Positions 47,901 through 51,656 of a DNA stretch of 64,000 bases are shown one piece after another. Made by a program: the position numbers and the translations under genes. Below the pieces are notes generated by a model, which was given only the letters and a program-made list of their open reading frames with translations, searched no databases and was not told the DNA's origin. The stretch's first letter is position 1. Each line of letters starts with the position of its first letter. Source of the DNA: Reticulitermes speratus (taxonomy: Eukaryota; Arthropoda; Insecta; Blattodea; Rhinotermitidae); assembly GCA_021186555.1 (NCBI GenBank), contig JAJKFL010000013.1, positions 40,239,144 to 40,303,143 of the forward strand, read 5' to 3'.

Positions 47901-48293
47901 AATGTACCTTACTACCCTCTTTCGAAGAATAAAAATTCTTCTAGGGAGTGCCTTAGCACTTTGTCCCCATACGATGATTCCATATGACAGAAAGGGATAG
48001 ATCAATCCGTAATATAACATTCTTCTTCCATTCAGATCGAGTAATTTTGATAGTCCATTAATTAAATATAGGTTTCGGCTGATTCTACTACAAGTTTTTT
48101 CGACATGATTTTCCCAGCTCAAGGTGTTATGAATTACTACTCCCAGGAAATTTGTACTTTTTACATTCGCTTGTAACTGTGCATTATCTAATGAAGGTAT
48201 GGGGGAAAGTTTAAACGATATGCGTGACACGTTTCCAATTGCCTTACATTTGTAACTATAAACATATATACTACTTACTTCCAAAAATGCCAT
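11327..48293 (-). CDS. Vps11: Vps11, HOPS/CORVET core subunit with RING-H2 (split gene)
   Basis: Nineteen exons from 48293 to 15283 join in consistent phase to about 917 residues. They match the length and order of metazoan VPS11 (human 941 aa). Residues 1-365 form the N-terminal beta-propeller (WRRFNFFE start, HLVFGDTEG, GINPVVKVWNLDK, PDGRGPCYAVEG). Residues 366-807 form the alpha-solenoid (KSQHYDSEGL, GDHLYTKGDHS, GKLEPSYVIRK, DHTTLLLNCYTKL, WYLKIQLED, KLCTDYRP, HQDPSLW). Residues 817-855 form a RING-H2 with C817, C820, C833, H835, H838, C841, C852 and C855. The sequence after the RING (ADYFGRGVFNKLT) is the family hallmark. Vps11 links the two propeller ends of HOPS (late endosome/lysosome fusion) and CORVET (early endosome). 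Two further exons at 12780-12871 and 11327-11796 may extend the C-terminus. Introns total over 30 kb and are full of transposons. Confidence 0.93.
11939..12003. repeat. Palindromic (TG)n-(CG)n-(CA)n tract
   Basis: About 65 bp of nearly unbroken alternating purine-pyrimidine: TG repeats, then a CGCGCGCGCCGCGCGCG core, then CA repeats. The whole tract is roughly its own reverse complement. Such DNA can adopt Z-form or extrude a cruciform. It lies between the two candidate Vps11 tail exons. Confidence 0.85.
12780..12871 (-). CDS. Vps11: Candidate alternative Vps11 C-terminal exon
   Basis: This 92-nt minus-strand exon candidate has a TTTTTCTCAG acceptor and a GTAAGTAC donor. It joins exon 19 in frame (...TNS/KSSKPTNDSS) and encodes LLYGPGAEARLRLGEGQVNI. 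It ends in phase 0, whereas the exon at 11796 needs phase 1. Inclusion therefore shifts the next exon out of frame and stops about 27 codons later. If the intron is retained, a stop comes after five codons (VSTDI). A missed small exon would also resolve this. The peptide looks like a conserved tail, so I think it is real. Confidence 0.55.
12872..15282. other. Vps11 intron after exon 19
   Basis: The interval holds the poly-G run and an unassigned plus-strand open stretch at about 14050-14340 that encodes an acidic peptide (EENELVTHG...). It lacks a recognisable family and sits antisense within the intron. I see no exon on the minus strand here besides the one ending at 12780. Confidence 0.4.
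13603..13628. repeat. Poly-G run
   Basis: A run of 26 consecutive G on the plus strand within the Vps11 intron between exon 19 and the 12.8-kb exon. It is a candidate G-quadruplex and a likely site of assembly length error. Confidence 0.85.
15283..15427 (-). CDS. Vps11: Vps11 exon 19 (post-RING hallmark)
   Basis: The exon is 145 nt, phase 0 to 1, encoding EQIRDLNETFHSQLERAEDG, FSLVADYFGRGVFNKLTVIT and DSPDKTNS. The VADYFGRGVFNKLT block follows the RING in all VPS11 proteins I know. A strong GTAAGTAG donor shows the coding sequence continues downstream on the minus strand. Confidence 0.94.
15663..16588 (+). mobile_element. Mariner-family DNA transposon, internally deleted
   Basis: The ends are inverted repeats of about 28 bp (GGTGCGCCCAGAAAGTAATG... 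against its reverse complement), differing at two positions and flanked by TA duplications. Inside, the transposase N-terminus is recognisable (MESASDVRSKQ in one frame, then AVIEFLLAENETSESIHRRL and DKSTVSRWAKRL in another, so a small frameshift). It is followed by a jump from the 'SGRPSTAVTP' linker straight to SDVYVETLKKRF, LQHDNARPHTS and LPHPPYSPDLAPSDYHLFGP. Length is about 926 bp against about 1.3 kb for intact mariners, so roughly 350 bp of catalytic core is missing. The D of HDNARPH and the DLAPSDYHLF region remain. It lies in a Vps11 intron. Confidence 0.9.
16845..16948 (+). repeat. Short retroelement 3' end with (ATG)n tail
   Basis: A GC-richer block (GGGCCCCACAGCAGATGC..., GCAACCCT) ends in an ATGATGATGATG tail. 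This is the structure of a LINE or SINE 3' end with a trinucleotide tail. It abuts the minus-strand SINE at 16958-17147. Confidence 0.35.
16958..17147 (-). mobile_element. tRNA-derived SINE
   Basis: Read on the minus strand, the 5' end GGGCTGTGCCATGGCTCAGG carries a pol III A box (TGGCTCAGGCGG, 17124-17135). A B box (GGGTTTAATCTC, 17081-17092) lies about 32 nt further on, then a non-tRNA body and an A-rich end near 16958. About 190 bp, in a Vps11 intron, antisense-free of coding sequence. Confidence 0.7.
17726..17813 (-). CDS. Vps11: Vps11 exon 18 (RING-H2, second half)
   Basis: The exon is 88 nt, phase 2 to 0, encoding CFQSYSENENECPACLPNNK and KILDIIKSQ. It supplies C841, C852 and C855 and completes the zinc-binding C3H2C3 set. 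It aligns to human CFESYSESDADCPTCLPENR. Donor GTATGC. Confidence 0.94.
18066..18161 (-). CDS. Vps11: Vps11 exon 17 (RING-H2, first half)
   Basis: The exon is 96 nt, phase 2 to 2, encoding FQGSRCNACNHQLELPSIHF and LCQHSFHQH. It carries ligands C817, C820, C833, H835 and H838. It aligns to human FQKTKCSICNSALELPSVHF and LCGHSFHQH. The first of two AGs is used as acceptor because only it keeps phase. Donor GTGAGT. Confidence 0.94.
18345..18535. repeat. Inverted pair of hammerhead-like motifs
   Basis: The left arm on the minus strand contains CUUAAGA, U, GGAGATG...CCTCC, GAAA. The right arm on the plus strand contains the matching GGAGGCAACAAGTTCCTCC, AAAAC. Outside the cores the arms match as inverted repeats (GGTGACCTTTTGTGTTC against the reverse complement of GAACTCAAAAGATCACC). 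Both cores have mutations at invariant positions, so they are probably inactive relics. Confidence 0.5.
18640..18815 (+). repeat. Dispersed repeat, copy 1 (second copy at 25545-25745)
   Basis: This segment and 25545-25745 share a series of blocks in the same order: TTAACCTNTAATGGA, ACATTG/CCATTA + AATGTA, GATCCTTTTCATC/CATCCTCTTCATC, CTGTCC, CACAGTGGG/GCAGTGGGC, ATTTAAA, CAGCAGAAA, TGGCATT. The copies are diverged. No family recognised. The long open frame in copy 2 is therefore not a host gene. Confidence 0.5.
20301..20502 (-). CDS. Vps11: Vps11 exon 16 (solenoid end, coiled coil)
   Basis: The exon is 202 nt, phase 1 to 2, encoding EKERLLSPLLVVDALSNSSN, ATLAEVRSYLLSVLQAESEL and YRQETERIRSQINAIQT. 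It aligns to human NLMPPLLVVQTLAHNSTATL and RYREETTRIRQEIQEL. The last part is heptad-like and leads into the RING. Confidence 0.93.
22221..22393 (-). CDS. Vps11: Vps11 exon 15 (solenoid)
   Basis: The exon is 173 nt, phase 2 to 1, encoding YQQIVQYHIRQQDHKAVLAT, CRRFGHQDPSLWVQALWSSA and the start of the PPLLV helix region. It aligns to human FQQIMHYHMQHEQYRQVISV and HGEQDPSLWEQALSYFA. Donor GTAAAA. Confidence 0.93.
23348..23612 (-). mobile_element. tRNA-derived SINE with poly-A end
   Basis: On the minus strand the element starts with a tRNA-like head containing an A box (TGGCCGTGCGGTCTAAGGC, within 23580-23601). The B box is GGGTTTGAATCC (23538-23549). A roughly 200-bp body follows, ending in a poly-A tail (T run at 23348-23355 on plus). 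At about 265 bp it looks full length. It lies in the Vps11 intron between exons 14 and 15. Confidence 0.75.
24137..24245. repeat. Decayed inverted pair of the hammerhead-like family
   Basis: The plus strand reads GAGGCAGCAGGCTCCTCC, AAAATGTC, matching the family's AGGCAGCAAGTTCCTC, GAAAC phrase. The flanks (GGACATGACACCATGTAG and the reverse complement of CATGGTACCATATCCC) form diverged inverted arms. The CTGANGA half of the core is lost. Confidence 0.35.
24423..24646 (-). CDS. Vps11: Vps11 exon 14 (solenoid)
   Basis: The exon is 224 nt, phase 0 to 2, encoding VQPRWSTLVYNTLVEHYLHV, then SEANYDKDQTLILCQIQNFK and SGILYLYEESKL. It aligns to human VQPDSPQGIYDTLLELRLQNWA and FDKALVLCQMHDFQDGVLYLYE. 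Donor GTGAGT. Confidence 0.94.
24900..24945. repeat. (CA)n/(CG)n microsatellite
   Basis: A CGCGCGTGCACGCACACGCC segment followed by about ten CA units. Alternating purine-pyrimidine, similar to tracts at 61741 and 62140. Confidence 0.8.
25545..25745 (+). repeat. Dispersed repeat, copy 2
   Basis: Same family as 18640-18815, with the blocks in the same orientation and order (TTTAACCTTTAATGGA, GGATGCAATCCCATTAAATG, CACAGTGGGTATTTAAAT). The open plus-strand frame crossing it (25523-25939) has no recognisable domain and starts inside the repeat. Confidence 0.5.
26131..26247 (-). CDS. Vps11: Vps11 exon 13 (solenoid)
   Basis: The exon has 39 codons, phase 0 to 0, encoding PYVERANPEDFIHLFLNNSE and RLVEFLEHLVK. 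It corresponds to human ANSEEFIPIFANNPRELKAFLEHM. Acceptor GTTTCAG; donor GTAGTG, weaker than usual. Confidence 0.9.
27321..27443 (-). CDS. Vps11: Vps11 exon 12 (solenoid)
   Basis: The exon has 41 codons, phase 0 to 0, encoding AESNMKKYGNILLQNAPEES and TQFLKKLCTDYRP. It aligns to human AESNMKRYGKILMHHIPEQTT and LCTDYRP. Donor GTGAGG. Confidence 0.94.
27537..29535 (+). mobile_element. Pogo-superfamily DNA transposon, about 2 kb, degraded
   Basis: Diverged inverted ends resemble each other (ACATATTTACTTGAGTATAAG on the left; ATATGTACCCAAATATAAG on the reverse strand of the right). The interior encodes a pogo/Tigger-like DDE transposase relic: 'DETPVFMLNQHYSWCKM', 'KLRINVMLSVLADGKE' and 'LPSEIILKCNENK', followed by eroded frames with several stops. 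The ancestral nucleic-acid-binding half is hardly readable. A separate retro-insertion sits inside the left end (27592-27877). Confidence 0.65.
27592..27877 (+). mobile_element. Short retro-insertion with 14-bp target-site duplication
   Basis: A 286-bp GC-rich insert is flanked by identical 14-bp direct repeats (ACATCATCCAAACT at 27578-27591 and 27878-27891) and ends in an AGAAGAAGAAGAAG tail. These are hallmarks of target-primed reverse transcription. Its start (CTCCCCAGGGGCTGCCGCC) shows no tRNA boxes, so it may be a non-autonomous derivative of a LINE rather than a tRNA SINE. It is younger than the pogo-like element it interrupts. Confidence 0.7.
29868..30056 (-). CDS. Vps11: Vps11 exon 11 (clathrin-repeat solenoid)
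   Basis: The exon has 63 codons, phase 0 to 0, encoding VDFDVEIAIKVCRQASPEDA, KHDWYLKIQLEDRGKYREAL and EYISSLEFED. It aligns to human VHFDVETAIKVLRQAGYYSHA and EWYLKIQLEDIKNYQEALRY. Donor GTGAGT. Confidence 0.94.
30552..30698 (-). CDS. Vps11: Vps11 exon 10 (alpha-solenoid)
   Basis: The exon has 49 codons, phase 0 to 0, encoding FLDSQHIDKLTMYLQALHKQ, GLATEDHTTLLLNCYTKLNN and TEKLKEFIM. It aligns to human FLDAQRIHNLTAYLQTLHRQ and DHTTLLLNCYTKLKD. Acceptor TTTATAG, donor GTGAGC. Confidence 0.94.
31050..31100 (-). repeat. Hammerhead-like motif, single copy
   Basis: The minus strand reads TTGAAGA (expected CTGAAGA), T, GAAGGCAGCAAGTTCCTCT, GAAAC, ATTG, GTA, then CCTGTCCACC. GAAAC pairs with the following GT in the usual two-base-pair helix III with an ATTG loop. 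Position C3 is changed and helix I is poor, so it is probably inactive. The downstream ACATGGTATCACTTGCCAGA matches other family members. Confidence 0.5.
31983..32020 (+). repeat. Hammerhead-like motif, single copy
   Basis: The plus strand reads CTGATGA, T, GGCTT, ACTGA, AAGCT, then GAAG (expected GAAA), GTGTGTACAG. The five-base-pair stem II is intact with one G:U pair. The GAAA box has a changed last base, so activity is doubtful. Confidence 0.45.
32470..32735 (+). repeat. SINE-like repeat fragment
   Basis: A B-box-like stretch (GGTCTGCAGTTCAAACCCC) is followed by a GC-rich body (CCAGACTGGCCCTAGAGCCC, GGGTACCAGGGCTCC). Diverged relatives occur near 31140-31320, 45340-45500 and 49140-49200. 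The open frame here is therefore repeat-derived. An A box is not clear. Confidence 0.4.
33246..33399 (-). CDS. Vps11: Vps11 exon 9 (alpha-solenoid)
   Basis: The exon is 154 nt, phase 2 to 0, encoding AKSQHYDSEGLIDIFRQYGD, HLYTKGDHSAAIEQYIKTIG, KLEPSYVIRK. It is nearly identical to human AKSQHLDSDGLAQIFMQYGD onward and is the best conserved block of the gene. Confidence 0.95.
33745..33890 (-). repeat. Possible tRNA-derived SINE fragment
   Basis: The minus strand shows an A-box-like AGTTAGCATGGTTGC and a B-box-like GGTTTTGAATCG at tRNA-like spacing. The body is diverged and no tail is visible. A second weak candidate of this kind is at 44090-44170 (minus; TTCAGTTGGTAAGGCAG and GGTTCGGAAAAC). 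Confidence 0.35.
34511..34732 (-). CDS. Vps11: Vps11 exon 8 (propeller end, solenoid start)
   Basis: The exon is 222 nt, phase 2 to 2, encoding LDIQNKFIVFCAPM, VLAVLTEWGSFYVLGGNKKL, HLQEKDLQSKLALLFKKNLY. It aligns to human YDLCNKFIAYSTV and VLAEWGSLYVLTRDGRVHALQEKD. Donor GTAAGG. Confidence 0.93.
35485..35642 (-). CDS. Vps11: Vps11 exon 7 (propeller)
   Basis: The exon is 158 nt, phase 0 to 2, encoding AVYCYTPDGRGPCYAVEGQK, then IMLQWFRSYLVIVAKD and a variable Thr/Ser-rich loop. It aligns to human CVYLYQPDERGPCFAFEG and HWFRGYLIIVSRD. I placed the donor at GTTAGT because it alone gives the phase needed by exon 8. Confidence 0.9.
36482..37338 (+). mobile_element. Tigger-like (pogo) DNA transposon, deletion derivative
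   Basis: The 857-bp element has terminal inverted repeats (CAGGCATACCCCGACTTA at left; matching GCGGGGTATGCCTG at right) and TA duplications. It retains only the C-terminal part of a Tigger-type transposase: SQPLSNEDLLALEE, then ILSEAIRHFEMGMALLEKHD and KKRQSSMQTSLDKYFKKR. The last is the family's usual tail. After one stop the frame goes on into Ser/Thr/Pro repeats. The catalytic core and DNA-binding domain are absent. Confidence 0.85.
37419..37508 (-). CDS. Vps11: Vps11 exon 6 (propeller)
   Basis: The exon has 30 codons, phase 0 to 0, encoding LDGMGCMRHCSVLAES and DSHFMIGRND. It aligns to human LDTHGCGLRCSALSDPSQDLQFIVAGDE. Acceptor CTTGTAG, donor GTGAGT. Confidence 0.9.
38066..38232 (-). 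CDS. Vps11: Vps11 exon 5 (propeller)
   Basis: The exon is 167 nt, phase 1 to 0, encoding GDVTRERTNKQKVLKDGNSS, ITGLAFRTTAKLTYLFVAT and NNVYLYNITMKDKEQK. It aligns to human GDITRDRHSKTQIL and VTGLAFRQAGKTTHLFVVT. The donor is GTACTG, weaker than its neighbours. Confidence 0.92.
39705..39903 (-). CDS. Vps11: Vps11 exon 4 (propeller)
   Basis: The exon is 199 nt, phase 0 to 1. It encodes EDEPGINPVVKVWNLDK, then PMCVRISRAIP and NLMAVGFSDGSILLYRG, aligned to human EDEEGINPLVKIWNLEK and NFMAIGFTDGSVTLNKG. It uses the weak donor GTGATG, forced by the phase and by the following exon's GDVTRER continuation. Confidence 0.92.
40488..42000 (-). mobile_element. LINE fragment (minus), interrupted by a TIR element
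   Basis: Minus-strand frames give the C-terminus of a Jockey/CR1-type LINE protein: KIIQHAYFHSIMKYGIAFWG, NMMGIHYRSSCRPIFKTLKI, then after the insert VPSEYILSLMTFLA, GVRYMSIKIFNSLP and KKHFVRSLKNLLIDESFYSV. At least two frameshifts or stops are present. The 3' end shows a GATCTATGAAATG motif followed by an (AATGTA)n-like tail near 40488-40520. 5'-truncated. Confidence 0.75.
41343..41673. mobile_element. 331-bp TIR element (MITE) nested in the LINE
   Basis: The ends are inverted repeats (CAGACGGACCCCGACTTACG and the reverse complement of CTTATGTAAGTCGGGGACTT), flanked by TA on both sides. The interior is non-coding, with CCACCACC and ATTATTATT tracts. It splits the LINE frame exactly between FKTLKI and VPSEYI. 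Its TIR shares ACCCCGACTTA with the Tigger-like element at 36482, implying mobilisation by the same group. Confidence 0.8.
42147..42430 (+). repeat. Tandem duplication, two units of about 140 bp
   Basis: Both units start AAGTCCTTCTT and share CATTCAGGTGG/TATTCAGGTGG, CAAATGGTCAAGCAAGTC, ACTGTGCCCAAA, AAGCCAGCCAACATATTAAA and ATTCTAGGTG in order. They are diverged by perhaps 15-20 percent. No coding role seen; lies in the Vps11 intron between exons 3 and 4. Confidence 0.7.
43407..43580 (-). CDS. Vps11: Vps11 exon 3 (propeller)
   Basis: The exon has 58 codons, phase 0 to 0, with acceptor CTTCCAG and donor GTGAGT. It contains SGHGHLVFGDTEGNIHLVSR, aligned to human RGSLVFGDMEGQIWFLPR, and FRAYEL (human FQAYKL). 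These are the first propeller blades. Confidence 0.93.
43685..43885. repeat. Inverted pair of the hammerhead-like family (degenerate)
   Basis: Arms of about 55 bp (TCACTGGGTGATAAGTGCCTGA at left, near its reverse complement TCAGGCACAAATCACCCAGTGA at right) flank a centre containing TTGAAGATG and TTGAAATGTC relics and the small palindrome GTCCATGAACATGGAC. The layout matches the better copies at 62.4 and 62.9 kb. Core bases are eroded. Confidence 0.45.
44581..44649 (-). CDS. Vps11: Vps11 exon 2
   Basis: The exon has 23 codons beginning WRRFNFFELNKDVDSG. It has a TTTGTTTAG acceptor and a GTAAGTTT donor, phase 0 at both ends. WRRF.FF is the most conserved N-terminal signature of VPS11, at the start of the beta-propeller. 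Confidence 0.92.
45672..46272. mobile_element. Non-autonomous inverted-repeat DNA element, about 600 bp
   Basis: Arms of about 85 bp match in inverted orientation: TATGTCATAACTTCAGGA..GAGTCAAAAATG..CATGGGTC-type blocks at left, and their reverse complement at right (GACCCATGCTGATATGACAT, TTTTTGACTCAG, TCATGGGGTACCCCGTAT). The interior, on the minus strand, carries a short relic CIQAKGDHYEHLL. This resembles the C-terminus I associate with DUF4817-linked mariner-like transposases. No intact frame. Confidence 0.55.
47400..48255 (-). mobile_element. LINE C-terminal fragment abutting Vps11 exon 1
   Basis: Minus strand: an intact open frame to the stop at 47529 encodes the C-terminal half of a Jockey/CR1-type LINE protein: NFLGVVIHNTLSWENHVEK, MLYYGLIYPFLSYGIIVWGQ, KRVVRYIAGLKRLESSKDSF, YNKLPNNIKQIENINQFKKK. 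The RT catalytic domain is absent (5' truncation). The 3' UTR ends near 47400-47440 with an AATAAAGAAATTAAATG-like tail. The fragment has no stop, so the insertion may be fairly young. Its 5' end lies within about 30 bp of the exon 1 donor. Confidence 0.8.
48279..48293 (-). CDS. Vps11: Vps11 exon 1 (start codon)
   Basis: The exon is ATG plus four codons (MAFLE), ending at a perfect GTAAGT donor in phase 0. It joins to exon 2 as MAFLE/WRRFNFFE, matching the VPS11 N-terminus (human MAAYLQWRRFVFF). It is only 15 coding nt. The frame stays open through the donor into a LINE fragment, so a naive ORF call would fuse the two. Confidence 0.85.
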
Positions 48294-48706
48294 ACTCTGT
48301 TACTGGTTTGCTTTGCAAATGTGAGGTTAGCATTCGAAGTAACTACGATACTGTGCATTGAATTGAACTCACAATGAACTGTGCATGAGCGTAATGAGTC
48401 CGATAATTAAGGTACATATATTCTTTAACACCTGAAATACATTCCACTGTCAGTACACACAAAACACTAAATTTCACCACTGAAAATCAGCTGCCATTGC
48501 TTCGCACGGCTCAGACATATCAAAGCAGAATGGCTGCCAATTACCGTGGTAAAGTCAAATATACCTCACTCCAGTACAATCGCAGTCTGAATGGAACGAA
48601 TGTAACTTTACTGCTTATCAGTTCAAAGTAACCCGTACAGTAAAGGAATCTTCTTAAATCTAGCTTAATAATACCACCCATTATAGTCCAAGAAGAGTGG
48701 ATTGCC

Positions 48707-48790
48707 CTGATGATGGAGGCAGCAAGCTCATCCGAAACGTCGATCTCCATATGTCAATATACACAGCGCCATATCCCAAACCAGTGGACT
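48707..48790 (+). repeat. Hammerhead-like motif, single copy
   Basis: The plus strand reads CTGATGA (48707-48713), T, GGAGGCAGCAAGCTCATCC, GAAAC (48734-48738), GTCGATC. Both invariant boxes are intact. Stem II has a mismatch and helix III is too tight to close. The flank CACAGCGCCATATCCCA matches other copies. It lies about 410 bp upstream of the Vps11 start on the opposite strand. Confidence 0.5.
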
Positions 48791-51420
48791 TCTCTCACAG
48801 TACTTCAGTTTTTCCCCTGTCAGTATCATTTTGCCAATGCTCTATACTACATTTTTTCACTGACCATTGATGCTCTATGTATTATAATCTTAGCAAAATA
48901 AAACACCTCTTTCAGTCAATATGAGAAAGATATATTTTATATTATACACAAGTTTATACTTTATGTTCTAAATAGTAAAATCAATTTTATGAGCATGATT
49001 TAAATGAAAACTGCATGCGGTGCAGACAACTGTTACTTTGGGAATGGTAGTGTTACCTCAGTGCTTAAACATTGCATCCCTCAGACATGTACAGAAACAC
49101 ACTGTGAATCTCTGTACTGTTTGGAAGTAGTGGCAAGTCTCATGTTCAACCTGTTCACCTTGGGAAAAGAGCCCCTGGTACCCAATGGGTAGTAGGCTTA
49201 TGTGGCACCAAGAGCAATTCTGGTTGTGGTGGTTATGGAGATACCTCTGCCCCTCAGCTATCAAATGAAGTCAAATTCCTGTTGATCAGCCTGTGGCCAG
49301 TCACTTTACTGAGCAACCCCAATTCATAGTGGTATTTATATAGTGGCACATTTGAACTGGCTAAAATATGACTGACTTTAATATGTAAATGCCCAGTAAC
49401 CTAATAATCAGGTGTCCTAAAATAAAAAGTCCATACACATAATGCCCTTAAATGACAGACCTCTTTCAACTAGACAAATGAAGTCAAAATCAAAATGGCT
49501 GGACAAAATTAGTATACATTCTTTGCAGACAGACATGATAAAACTAACAGCTGCTGTCTGAAATTGATTTCCATAACTCAACTACAAATGAGACTTCTTT
49601 GCTGTAGATGGTAAATTGAAAGCATATAACAGTACAGTTTGAACTTACCTGTGGGGAAGGAATTACTTGACTTCGGGAAGACCAATAAAAGAGAAAGGAC
49701 TGTATATTCAGAGACAAGAACATAAACCAAAATATTATTTTTAAAGCTTTTATTTATTCCACTTACATAGCTGTCCAGAGCTTTAACATAAATAAATTAT
49801 TTATAAAATGATATATAATATTAATTTACATATATATTATGAAATAATAATAATAATAATATAAACAAATAAATGACCAGCATTTCCAGGAACAAAATAG
49901 AACAAGTATAAAGCAGTGTCTAAAAACACAAAATTGCAATCTGCCAATCTGACTGCCTTGATATTTTCACCATCAAATTATAAAATATGGCACATGTATG
50001 AAAGATTGAATGCCACGCAAAACTAAACATATTCTTCATCATGAAATGTAAAAAAGTCAGTTAAATAGTTCTGACTGGAAGATGTATCTGACGATTTTTG
50101 TATTCTTTCTACTGCACCAAAATAATCTTCATTATACAATAAAGATACACCCAAAATTGGAGCAGTATCTGTTCATGTCAGTCTACATGAAAACTGAGTG
50201 CAGTTTCATCACACATAAATTTCATGCAATGTTCCGCTTCTTTTGGATTATGTACGTGTTACAGCAGCTTGATAATAAAGAGGACAGGGAACAACTGCAA
50301 ACTGCCATCATGGTATATTATGGCAAAAGTGTGCAAGGAAAAGAGCCTCAATAGCACAAACACAAATGGAAATAAACTGCACTAGAATGTGTTATTGAGC
50401 AATGCTCATTTCCTGTTTCACCTTACTATGACATAACCTTTTTTTATCACAAAACTCTTGATACAGTATCACTGTTATGAATATGCAGACAGTGAACGTG
50501 ATTAAATTCTTTAGAATTAGAAGCCATCTTGAATGACTAAAGCTACTTAATCACTCTACACACCATTACACTTATAATAAATACACATTTAATAAAATAT
50601 CACAGAGATCAACATTGTTATTAAATCTGAAATGATGAGCTCAGTCTGCATCATTTGCAATGTTATTTCAAGTGTCCACAAGAAGTTCAGACAGCAAAAA
50701 AATAGTATGAGATAGGGGTGGCTCCTACCTTGGGAATAATTGACACAGCTGAATGATCCTGGGCCATGAAGGTCAATCAAACTGAGTTTGTTCATCAACC
50801 ATCTTCACTGTGTTAAAACGTTCCGTCTCATATAATTAACTAACGGTGATTAATTCCATCACCTAAGTGTATTTAGTAACATGAGAATCCAGAGATGCAT
50901 GGCTGGCCTGCAGTTACAAATGATTCCCATCTCTTAAATACCCTTTCAGCTGCCCTGTTATGAGCTATATGAAATTATCTGACTGCAAATTATACATTTC
51001 AATAGCTGAAAGCCTCTACCTGTCCGGTAAATTCTGTGTTTGTGCTTATGATGACAGTAAAAGTAGGCCAATAAGACATGTAAAAACAGGGATTCTTAAA
51101 TTAAATGATGGATATTGTATATTTCAGACTGATAAACATTTAAAATCACAGAAACACTGAAGGGCATCATTATGTTACAGTTTACTTCATATTAGAATTT
51201 GTTTCACTAAATGCAACCATTTGAGGTCACTTTGCACATATGGGTACACACCTACTACATACACTTTAACATTTAGGAACTCCTCATAGACATGATGCTT
51301 TAAGAATATTAAAGAGACTCACAGCCTCAAAATAAGAAAGTTTTGCATTATCATGCAACTAAAACACGTCAGAAAAAGTGTCATGTGCTTCATAAATAAA
51401 CAGCAACTTTGTGTGATTTC

Positions 51421-51656
51421 AGGTATCCGCCGCGATGTAAATGAGATCTGCGCTCTTCTGGGATTTTACGCAGCATAGTGTGGTAATTCTGTACTGACAA
51501 ATACTTTGTTTGTGTGTAAAATTAATGTAATTATTCGAAACATAAAAGTTGTTGTTTGTATCTATTCGTGAGATACATAAATTTGTTTCAGTCAGGAAAG
51601 ACATGAAGTCCTTCCTTGACAGACAGTCCATCCCCGCATTACCACTGTGTACAGAA
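51421..51656 (-). repeat. Copy of a Blattodea-like coding-looking repeat
   Basis: Minus-strand frames give MDCLSRKDFMSFLTETNL and, in another frame, IPEERRSHLHRGGYLKS. The second phrase recurs (54.38 kb) and is one I recall from repetitive ORFs in termite and cockroach annotations. The phrases are in different frames, so this copy is not intact. Confidence 0.45.

Noticed and set aside
49659-49712. Possible minus-strand exon with GTAAGTTC donor
   Set aside because: Considered as the last kinesin exon, but the phase-compatible reading (SPFSFIGLPEVK then stop) does not resemble a KIF1A C-terminus.
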